From NCBI GenBank assembly GCA_033675265.1, contig JAUJYZ010000276.1:186001-250000 (forward strand): a stretch of DNA of 64,000 nt, in the 5' to 3' direction. Positions 12,201 through 24,200 of the stretch are shown here, piece after piece. Numbering within the stretch: the first letter of the stretch is position 1; each line of letters starts with the position of its first letter. The notes below the pieces were generated by a model. That model was not told the origin of the DNA. It saw only the letters and a program-made list of their open reading frames with translations, and did not search any database. Made by a program: the position numbers and the translations under genes. Source of the stretch: Actinostola sp. cb2023. Lineage: Eukaryota > Cnidaria > Anthozoa > Actiniaria > Actinostolidae.

Positions 12201-15200
12201 GAGCTTACTTTTGGAAGCATTTATGACTGTACACTGTCCCGTCATTAACAATTAATGGAGCTTTGTCTCCCATGCAGTGATGGTATTGCGCCATGATTGT
12301 GCGATAATCCAAGCACAACTAATTCACTCTTCTCACGTGTACTGATTTTTAAGATCAGCAAACTGGTTTCTTTCTGGTGCAAACAGCCAAATTCAAAAAA
12401 TAGATATGATCTGCTCAAAAAGAGTTTGTCTGAAAGCAAACTTACTATACCATTTTCTGCACTAATTATCGAAAGCTTTCGATGGGGGTATAGGCCTCCC
12501 AAAAATCTCAAAAAAGTTCGTTGGGGATTTTTTGACATTTATAGACTTTAGTATGGGATTTTGCCGTCATGCATTGCAAGATATTTACCTCATATTTCTT
12601 TGTAAATGTTTTTTCAGAATTTTAAATCGTTCATAACTTCGCAGAAAGTTTCGAATATATATAATTTCGTCATGATGACATTTATAGTTAGTATATAAGT
12701 ATAATGTTTTGATGAAGTTTCATGACGAAATTATATATCTCTGCGAAGTTATGAACAATTTAAATTCTGAAAAAACATCAAAACGAGGCTTGCAACGCAT
12801 GACGGCAAAATCCCATACTAAAGTCTATAAATGTCATCCCCAATAACTTTTTGAGATTTTATCCTATACCATCGAAACTTTCCAGAAATGTTCTTTCAGA
12901 CAAACTCTAAGTTCAGATCATATAGGCTGTTTGCACCAGAAAGAAACCAGTTTGCCGATCTTAAAAATCAGTACGCGTGAGAAGAGTGAATTCTGGAGGG
13001 AAGTATAAGTTGTCATATACAATAATAATGTTATTTTTAATATTATTGTTTTTGTAAAGTTTACATTTTATTTTAGGGAAAAAAGACCAATACAAGAAAA
13101 CCTTTATTCAGAGTTATCTTAACCAGACAACCAAGGCAGATCAATTTGCTAGTTTTAAAGACTTTGAAGATAAAGTCATCTGTTTGAGTGATGCTAATGA
13201 CAGAGGGGTATTGACTGGTGAAAAGACTGTCAAGATGCTTCAGAACAAGCTGGCAAAGGTACTCAATCGTTATGAACACATACAACATAATTATGTGTAC
13301 ATGTGTACAGTACAAGTCATGTATATTGCATTTCATCTGCAAATGGTTAGACCCTCACACGGCCCGAATGACCACCTGCATGTATTATTGCAGCCTTATC
13401 TCTCCACACTATATTACACATGCATGTACATGTACAATGTATATTGAACCAGAGGGACATAAAATAACCCACGTGCACACCACTGTCCGAAGTAGAGTAG
13501 GGCACATACATGTACATGTAGCTCCTAACTTGTATGTGGTCTGACCTACTATATCCTGGCCAGTAATAAGGTTGGCTCGGCATTGATACATGATAAACAA
13601 TTTATTATATCTGTATAAAGGTTTATTTCTAGTGAATTAGATATCATTGTAAAATAATAAATGGACTAAATGTACAATTTATAGTAGTTACACTGTATTA
13701 TAATATCACCTACATGTAATAGATTTCCGAAGCGATGACGTCATAAAAATAACATTTTCGCTTTATCAACTTTCGATCCCTGATTTCAAAAGAACATCAA
13801 TAAAGAAGCTTCCATGCCAAATTTGAAAGCAATCGGTTAAATAGTGGCTGATATATGGCCAGTTGAATATATAATTTCCCCTCACAAATCACTGTACATG
13901 TAATTTCGGCTTGGATCGTAATGTGTAACCCATTGCTCTCAAATTTGGCATGTAAGCTTCTTTATTGATGATCTTTTGAAATCGGGGATCGAAAGTTGAT
14001 AAAGCGAAAATTATTTTTTTCGTGACGTCACACTTCGGTATTCTTACTAGTCTTACCGTAATATACATGTATTTCACTTTAATTTAACAGAAACTAAATT
14101 TGCTGGATTCCATGAGTCAGCATGGTCCTAACTTCCATAAACTACAAATTTACACTGATATCTGGCAAGAAATCATATCCAATTCTGAGTTATTTGGAGA
14201 AATTCTTCAGAAAATAAAGGTTAGTTACAAAACAATATGATTATTTATTTTATTTGAAAAGTGCGATTTTAAATACCGGTAGGACTTGTTGGAATTGTAT
14301 ACACCTACATTTGCATTTCAAAAAATGTTGACAATGGGTGTCAGATCTGAAATGGATGATCTGAAATCAAGACGAATTTGGGACACTGAAAGTCTTTCAT
14401 TAGTAACCAGTCCTGTGGAATTCATAGATTCGACCTCAAGCTTGGAGTCACGCTTGGTGTTCGAATGAGATATGGCGGAGGTTAGCATTTATAAATTTAA
14501 AAGTTTCAGATCATCCAATTCAGATCGACCGTTTTCAACGTTTTTTGAAATACAATGTACTATGTACAAATGTAGGTGTATAACATGATAGAACATTTTG
14601 GATCATCTGATAGAAAAATCTAGCCAAGATGTCAAAATATCCCCATACAAAGTCTGTTATTTTCAGCTTGGCTCATTCATACTGGTTGGACCTGGGTCAA
14701 AAATAAGACACTTTGTATCCATGGGAAAATCTGAACTTTGGACACATGGTGCAATTTGGCTGGCAACATTGTTACAGCATGTTTCCACCTCTGCAATTGT
14801 TACGGCCAATGTTATATTGTTTGAATATTTTGCGTGTGCAATGCAATCCTGACCTACTTCAGTCTGTAACATTGCACCCACCATGCTGCAGAGGTACATG
14901 TAGTGTCCTGCATATGCACTGTATGGCCTAGTAATGTTGTGCGCAATGTTGCACCGTGGATCAGCACCTTAATTTTCTGTCTAATTTCAGGATGAGTATG
15001 ATCTCTATATGTCACATTTGCTGGATACACAAAGACCTTCACAACACAGACTACTGTACAACCACCTGGAAAGCTTAGCCCAAGACCCCTCTCTGTCTGA
15101 TAAGCTAAAGAGAGAACAAGAGAGAGTTGCAACATTGGAGAAAGAGGCTTGTCAACTGCTTGAGGAGAATGAACAGTATGCACTATGATTAGCTACTTTT

Positions 15201-18200
15201 AATTTATTAATAATAACTTCAGGAGCACACGGTCAGTATAGGAAAATATCAGACAGAGGTTTGTACAAAAAGTCTTGGTCTGATATTTTCCGGGACTGAT
15301 CGAGCAAGCAAAGTTATTAAGTTGTTTATTATATGGCATAAATAAATCGAGGTGAAGTTATTTTTGTTGTTACAAAAATTCCGTAATCGCCCACGGGTAT
15401 TACCAGAGAATCTTGCCCACTAAACAACCAATCAGATCGCGCGATTTTACCGTAATCAGCTTGTGCCAATGTGGAAATGGATGCATTGCCACACTTTAAC
15501 AGTGTGACAGCCACTTGTACTGGCAAACTTCTGCCATCAATAGTTATTTTTTAATGAGGGTTTGACCTCTGTGGAAGCCTAACAACAACTGGCAAACTCT
15601 TACTGTCTGGCAAGACAAAAGTACATGTAGCCACCTGACCTGACTATAACATTTCCCTTTGTGTGGCAACTTTTAAGATTGACCAAAAAATGGTGTCATT
15701 ACACGCATGTTATTGTGCTTTGGGCTGTTTTTTTTTCTTCACAATCTATTGAGAACCGCACTGACAGTGTATACATTGTATGTACATGTAATGTAGTAAG
15801 TACTGACAAAGATAGAGTCATTTTCGTAAGAGTGGGAAACCTACGGCACAGAGTTACGGTCTCGGTATGGAATCGAAGACATCTATTCAACCAATCACAG
15901 CGCTCAAAATCCTTGTTCAACCAATCAGAATGCTTGGATACTGCACGGTCACCGCACGGCACAGCACGAACCGTACCGTAACTACTTCCCACTCATTACG
16001 GAAAACAACTCTCATATAATCACAGCATGCAAAACACTAACTACTTCCCACTCATACAATAATGACAAAATACATGTACAACTGTACACCCTCCCTACTA
16101 CCTGTATGTACATGTAGACATTCCATCAATAGGGAACTTGTACTAAGATGTCACATGACCAATAACAAGTAACCCTGTCAAAATGAACTCCAGAAATGAA
16201 AATAGCAGCTCGAAATTAGTAAAACGGTGAAGTTTCAGCTCATCAATTCTGACACAGGAGAAAATGTCATTATGAAAAATAAAATCGAATGTTTTCTAAG
16301 ATTTTGTTTGGATAATGCATTGGATGGCAAGAGCTTGCAATCCAGCACATTTTCCCATACGAATCCTAATAAAATTTGCGATTTTATTTTTAAATGTCAT
16401 TTCTCCTGTGTCAAATTATGAGCTGAAACTCTGCTATCAATTTAAGGGGTTGGGGTCACATGACACCTCTCAGTGCAAGTCCCCTGATACAGAAGTATGC
16501 AAATAACACATTGGAGGTGCATGTTCACAGTGTACATGTACATGTAGCTCATTTTCCATGTCCATTCAACAATTGCAGACTGAAAATGGAGCTAAAAGAA
16601 GAAGAAGAAAAAGCAAATAAATTCACTGAAAATGTTGCCCAAGGTACTTATTTTTATTACTTAAATGACAGGCGTTATTGAAGACATTCATTTAATTAAA
16701 ATATCAGGGCTGTAGCCGCCAGTTTTTGAGTGGTTCGGTCAGTTTTTGAGTGGTCCGGTCAGTTTTTGAGTGATTCGGTTTTTCAAACTTTGTTTTTCAT
16801 AAAAAATATCCGAATAATTAAAAATGTGAATAAATTGAAATTCGATTCGAGAAGTGGCCCGGTAAAAAAACTGGACCAACCGTACTGGTGGCTACGGCCC
16901 TGAATATATAGCAATTCATGGCTCAATCAGTACTTCAATACCAGTATTACAAGCCTCCCAAATTGCTTCAATTGTATGTTCCCATCATTTTAATCCCTGA
17001 TGATGCCGCTACATGTATATTGTGCATGAATGTACATGTACGTATGTGTACATGACTATATATAATTGGCTTGAGTGAATTTGTGGTTGTTCTGATTTAC
17101 TTGATTTCAATTCAGCCCTTCAAACTAGAGCCCGTATATTTGTGGAGGATGTTCCAAAAGATCTAGAAGAACAAGTTAATGATCTACACTTTCAGGTATA
17201 ATTGTGTGACCTAGTTTTTCAGTATGGACCATGTACATGCTAACCAACAATCTACATAATACAATGTAATACAAAGTTCTGTATTTTAAAAATCAACATT
17301 TGACCATCACCTACTGTACATGACTTGTACACCTGAACCTGCTAAACATGGTTAGTTTGGATGTAACGTAGGCGACATGTAGCTCTATTAGACATACATG
17401 TACATGTACATGTAGAGCACACAGGATACATGTGCGCGCACATCTATATATTCAAACATTTTTGTAATGAACAAAATTGAAAACTTGCATGCCATAAAAT
17501 CATAATTGTGTTTTATAAAAGAAATATAAAACTTGTCCGCTGTGCTATGTGCAGTTTTAGAGCACATTCAGAGATTTTGCAAGGGGGAGGGGGAGGCGTT
17601 CAGTTTGGACATTGGTTTCAATGAAATGTTTGGAAAAAAAAGTATTAGAATTTCAAAATGGGGGTTGTACGCCTCCTTTGCCCTACGCTAAATCTGCCCC
17701 TGCTTGGGGATTAATCAGAATACTTCTCTCGTGTTCTGATCAGTCCCTGCTTGCTCTAAAACTGCACATGTATGTACATGTACACTGTAACACAATCGAG
17801 TGTTTTATATTTCTTCATTAGTGAGATCTCTCAGATGTGAGATAGACTTTGTAAACATTAAAATTATGATGATAAGTTTTGCTCATAAAGACAAGATGTT
17901 GGTACATGTACAATGTACATTCCAGACTTTAAACATATTATTTTAGTTATAATTGATTACAACCTTTATGTAACATTAATAAATATTTGTAACTAATTCA
18001 TTTGTTTTTAGATCATGGAGAAGTTAGAAGACATGAAAGTGATAAAACAAAACCAGAAAGATGAATGTGTCCCGATTTCTGTCTGTCATCACCTGGAGCA
18101 GTGTGTCAAAGAGACTGAGGTACAAGTTACATGTAGTTCAAATATCCAAACATGTAGACAATAAATGAAACATGAGAAAGAGTGTTAGAAAAAGTGATAG

Positions 18201-21200
18201 ATGAAACACGAGAAAGAGTGTTAGAAAAAGCGATAGATGAAACATGAGAAAGAGTGTTAGAAAAAGTGATAGATGAAACATGAGAAAGAGTGTTAGAAAA
18301 AGTGATAGATGAAACATGAGAAAGAGTGTTAGAAAAAGTGATAGATGAAACATGAGAAAGAGTGTTAGAAAAAGTGAGAGATGAAACACGAGAAAGAGTG
18401 TTAGAAAAAGTGATAGATGAAACACGAGAAAGAGTGTTAGAAAAAGTGATAGATGAAACATGAGAAAGAGTGTTAGAAAAAGTGATAGATGAAACATGAG
18501 AAAGAGTGTTAGAAAAAGTGATAGATGAAACATGAGAAAGAGTTGATGAGTTTGTTTGTTTGTTTGATAGATGAAACATGAGAAAGAGTGTTAGAAAAAG
18601 TGATAGATGAAACATGAGAAAGAGTGTTGGAATAAGTGATAGATGAAACATGAGAAAGAGTGTTAGAAAAAGTGATAGATGAAACATGAGAAAGAGTGTT
18701 AGAAAAAGTGATAGATGAAACATGAGAAAGACTGTTAGAAAAAGTGATAGATGAAACATGAGAAAGAGTGTTAGAAAAAGTGATAGATGAAACATGAGAA
18801 AGAGTGTTAGAAAAAGTGATAGATGAAACATGAGAAAGAGTGTTAGAAAAAGTGATAGATGAAACATGAGAAAGAGTGTCAGAAAAAGTGAGAGATGAAA
18901 CACGAGAAAGAGTGTTAGAAAAAGTGAGAGATGAAACATGAGAAAGAGTGTTAGAAAAAGTGAGAGATGAAACATGAGAAAGAGTGTTAGAAAAAGTGAT
19001 AGATGAAACATGAGAAAGAGTGTTAGAAAAAGTGAGAGATGAAACATGAGAAAGAGTGTTGGAATAAGTGAGAGATGAAACACGAGAAAGAGTGTTAGAA
19101 AAAGTGATAGATGAAACACGAGAAAGAGTGTTAGAAACAGTGATAGATGAAACATGAGAAAGAGTGTTAGAAAAAGTGATAGATGAAACATGAGAAAAAG
19201 TGTGTTAGAAAAAGTGATAGATGAAACATGAGAAAGAGTTGATGAGTTTGTTTGTTTGTTTGATAGATGAAACATGAGAAAGAGTGTTAGAAAAAGTGAT
19301 AGATGAAACATGAGAAAGAGTTGATGAGTTTGTTTGTTTGTTTGATAGATGAAACATGAGAAAGAGTGTTAGAAAAAGTGATAGATGAAACATGAGAAAG
19401 AGTGTTGGAATAAGTGATAGATGAAACATGAGAAAGAGTGTTAGAAAAAGTGATAGATGAAACATGAGAAAGAGTGCTAGAAAAAGTGATAGATGAAACA
19501 TGAGAAAGACTGTTAGAAAAAGTGATAGATGAAACATGAGAAAGAGTGTTAGAAAAAAGTGATAGATGAAACATGAGAAAGAGTGTTAGAAAAAGTGATA
19601 GATGAAACATGAGAAAGAGTGTTAGAAAAAGTGATAGATGAAACATGAGAAAGAGTGTCAGAAAAAGTGAGAGATGAAACACGAGAAAGAGTGTTAGAAA
19701 AAGTGAGAGATGAAACATGAGAAAGAGTGTTAGAAAAAGTGAGAGATGAAACATGAGAAAGAGTGTTAGAAAAAGTGATAGATGAAACATGAGAAAGAGT
19801 GTTAGAAAAAGTGAGAGATGAAACATGAGAAAGAGTGTTGGAATAAGTGAGAGATGAAACATGAGAAAGAGTGTTAGAAAAAGTGATAGATGAAACACGA
19901 GAAAGAGTGTTAGAAAAAGTGATAGATGAAACATGAGAAAGAGTGTCAGAAAAAGTGAGAGATGAAACACGAGAAAGAGCGTTAGAAAAAGTGATAGATG
20001 AAACATGAGAAAGAGTGTTAGACAAAGTGATAGATGAAACACGAGAAAGAGTGTTAGAAAAAGTGATAGATGAAACATGAGAAAGTGTGTTAGAAACAGT
20101 GATAGATGAAACATGAGAAAGAGTGTCAGAAAAAGTGAGAGATGAAACACGAGAAAGAGTGTTAGAAAAAGTGATAGATGAAACACGAGAAAGAGTGTTA
20201 GAAAAAGTGATAGATGAAACATGAGAAAGAGTGTTAGACAAAGTGATAGATGAAACACGAGAAAGAGTGTTAGAAAAAGTGATAGATGAAACATGAGAAA
20301 GTGTGTTAGAAACAGTGATAGATGAAACATGAGAAAGAGTGTCAGAAAAAGTGAGAGATGAAACACGAGAAAGAGTGTTAGAAAACAGTGATAGATGAAA
20401 CATGAGAAAGTGTGTTAGAAAAAGTGATAGATGAAACATGAGAAAGAGTGTCAGAAAAAGTGAGAGATGAAACACGAGAAAGAGTGTTAGAAAAAGTGAT
20501 AGATGAAACATGAGAAAGAGTGTTAGACAAAGTGATAGATGAAACACGAGAAAGAGTGTTAGAAACAGTGATAGATGAAACATGAGAAAGAGTGTCAGAA
20601 AAAGTGAGAGATGAAACATGAGAAAGAGTGTTAGAAACAGTGATAGATGAAACATGAGAAAGTGTGTTAGAAAAAGTGATAGATGAAACATGAGAAAGAG
20701 TGTCAGAAAAAGTGATAGATGAAACATGAGAAAGTGTGTTAGAAACAGTGAGAGATGAAACATGAGAAAGAGTGTTAGAAAAAGTGATAGATGAAACACG
20801 AGAAAGAGTGTTAGAAACAGTGATAGATGAAACATGAGAAAGAGTGTTAGAAACAGTGATAGATGAAACACGAGAAAGAGTGTCAGAAAAAGTGATAGAT
20901 GAAACATGAGAAAGAGTGTTAGAAACAGTGATAGATGAAACATGAGAAAGAGTGTTAGAAACAGTGATAGATGAAACACGAGAAAGAGTGTCAGAAAAAG
21001 TGATAGATGAAACATGAGAAAGAGTGTTAGAAACAGTGATAGATGAAACATGAGAAAGAGTGTTAGAAAAAGTGATAGATGAAACATGAGAAAGAGTGTT
21101 AGAAACAGTGATAGATGAAACATGAGAAAGAGTGTTAGAAACAGTGATAGATGAAACACGAGAAAGAGTGTCAGAAAAAGTGATAGATGAAACATGAGAA

Positions 21201-24200
21201 AGAGTGTTAGAAACAGTGATAGATGAAACACGAGAAAGAGTGTCAGAAAAAGTGATAGATGAAACACGAGAAAGAGTGTCAGAAAAAGTGATAGATGAAA
21301 CATGAGAAAGAGTGTTAGAAACAGTGATAGATGAAACATGAGAAAAGAGTGTTAGAAACAGTGATAGATGAAACATGAGAAAGTGTGTTAGAAAAAGTGA
21401 TAGATGAAACATGAGAAAGAGTGTCAGAAAAAGTGATAGATGAAACATGAGAAAGTGTGTTAGAAACAGTGATAGATGAAACATGAGAAAGAGTGTTAGA
21501 AACAGTGATAGATGAAACACGAGAAAGAGTGTCAGAAAAAGTGATAGATGAAACATGAGAAAGAGTGTCAGAAAAAGTGAGAGATGAAACATGAGAAAGA
21601 GTGTTAGAAACAGTGATAGATGAAACATGAGAAAGTGTGTTAGAAAAAGTGATAGATGAAACATGAGAAAGAGTGTCAGAAAAAGTGATAGATGAAACAT
21701 GAGAAAGTGTGTTAGAAACAGTGATAGATGAAACATGAGAAAGAGTGTTAGAAACAGTGATAGATGAAACACGAGAAAGAGTGTCAGAAAAAGTGATAGA
21801 TGAAACATGAGAAAGAGTGTTAGAAACAGTGATAGATGAAACATGAGAAAGAGTGTTAGAAACAGTGATAGATGAAACATGAGAAAGTGTGTTAGAAACA
21901 GTGATAGATGAAACATGAGAAAGTGTGTCAGAAAAAGTGAGAGATGAAACATGAGAAAGAGTGTTAGAAACAGTGATAGATGAAACATGAGAAAGTGTGT
22001 TAGAAAAAGTGATAGATGAAACATGAGAAAGAGTGTCAGAAAAAGTGAGAGATGAAACACGAGAAAGAGTGTTAGAAAAAGTGATAGATGAAACATGAGA
22101 AAGAGTGTTAGACAAAGTGATAGATGAAACACGAGAAAGAGTGTTAGAAAAAGTGATAGATGAAACATGAGAAAGAGTGTTAGAAAAAGCGATAGATGAA
22201 ACATGAGAAAGAGTGTTAGAAAAAGTGATAGATGAAACATGAGAAAGAGTGTTAGAAAAAGTGATAGATGAAACATGAGAAAGAGTACTAGAAAAAGTGA
22301 TAGATGAAACATGAGAAAGAGTGTTAGAAAAAGTGATAGATGAAACATGAGAAAGAGTGTTAGAAAAAGTGATAGATGAAACACGAGAAAGAGTGTTAGA
22401 AAAAGTGATAGATGAAACATGAGAAAGAGTGTTAGAAAAAGTGATAGATGAAACACGAGAAAGAGTGTTAGAAAAAGTGATATATGAAACACGAGAAAGA
22501 GTGTTAGAAAAAGTGATAGATGAAACACGAGAAAGAGTGTTAGACAAAGTGATAGATGAAACACGAGAAAGAGTGTTAGAAAAAGTGATAGATGAAACAC
22601 GAGAAAGAGTGTTAGAAAAAGTGATAGATGAAACACGCGAAAGAGTGTTAGAAAAAGTGATAGATGAAACACGAGAAAGAGTGTTAGAAAAAGTGATAAA
22701 TGAAACATGAGAAAGAGTGTTAGAAAAAGTGATAGATGAAACATGAGAAAGAGTGTTAGAAAAAGTGAGAGATGAAACATGAGAAAGAGTGTTAGAAAAA
22801 GTGATAGATGAAACATGAGAAAGAGTGTTAGAAAAAGTGATAGATGAAACACGAGAAAGAGTGTTAGAAAAAGTGATAGATGAAACATGAGAAAGAGTGT
22901 TAGAAAAAGTGATAGATGAAACATGAGAAAGAGTGTTAGAAAAAGTGATAGATGAAACACGAGAAAGAGTGTTAGAAAAAGTGATAGATGAAACATGAGA
23001 AAGAGTGTTAGAAAAAGTGATAGATGAAACATGAGAAAGAGTGTTAGAAAAAGTGATAGATGAAACACGAGAAAGAGTGTTAGAAAAAGTGATAGATGAA
23101 ACACGCGAAAGAGTGTTAGAAAAAGTGATAGATGAAACACGAGAAAGAGTGTTAGAAAAAGTGATAAATGAAAATGAGAAAGAGTGTTAGAAAAAGTGAT
23201 AGATGAAACATGAGAAAGAGTGTTAGAAAAAGTGAGAGATGAAACATGAGAAAGAGTGTTAGAAAAAGTGATAGATGAAACATGTAAGAGTGTTAGAAAA
23301 AGTGATAGATGAAACACGAGAAAGAGTGTTAGAAAAAGTGATAGATGAAACATGAGAAAGAGTGTTAGAAAAAGTGATAGATGAAACACGAGAAAGAGTG
23401 TTAGAAAAAGTGATAGATGAAACATGAGAAAGAGTGTTAGAAAAAGTGATACAGTAAACACCCGCATAAAAGAACAAGTGATTTTGGGGTTCAGGCTGAT
23501 GCATTTCTTATATATCGGGTGCTTAGTGAGAAATCAGAAGATGTTCTTAAAATTGTTTCTGGGAATGAGGTACAGTGATCAAGATTACTGAGAGGTTTAA
23601 TTAATATGCAATCACTGTAAACTCTAAAGAAAATTACTACTCTAGCAATTCTAATCCCTTCTGCGAAATACTGTGTGTTTTCTAATTTTTGATACCCAAT
23701 TTTGTTTTACATAAAAACATGTTTCATTTGTCAGGCTGAATTGGTTCTTATATATATGATGCTTTATCGACCAAATTTCAGCCTGAAGGTTCTTAATCCA
23801 CTTGTTCTTTTATGCGGTTGTTTACTGTATATGAAACACGAGAAAGAGTGTTAGAAAAAGTGATAGATGAAACATGAGAATTTAGTGTGTTAGAAAAAGT
23901 GATAGATGAAACATGAGAAAGAGTGAGAGAGTGTTTCATCCAATTCACTGTATGTATTAATAATATTATATTATTTAATCCATTTATTACGTACGTACAG
24001 TACTACAGTCATGTATTTAATATTTTTTTCCATTTTCTCCAGTTCGTATGTGAAAAACTAAATACGTTGACATTGATACTGAAATAAAGTTTTATTAGTG
24101 AGTTAGGTTTCCCTGTTTTGTTTTGCTTTGTTTTTCATTCAATTCCTTTTTCAGGTTGATATTCAAAAGCTTAATAAACAGAATGAGTTCTTAGAGCAAT

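Noticed and set aside
18160..23451. CRISPR-like array
   Set aside because: Units are directly adjacent with no unique spacers, inside an animal intron.
18127..23504. Minus-strand frames of up to about 1,000 codons reading FHLSLFLTLFLM-type repeats
   Set aside because: They are the complement of the 36-bp minisatellite. A 36-bp unit lacking stops on one strand stays open indefinitely; there is no unique sequence, start context or splice structure supporting a protein.
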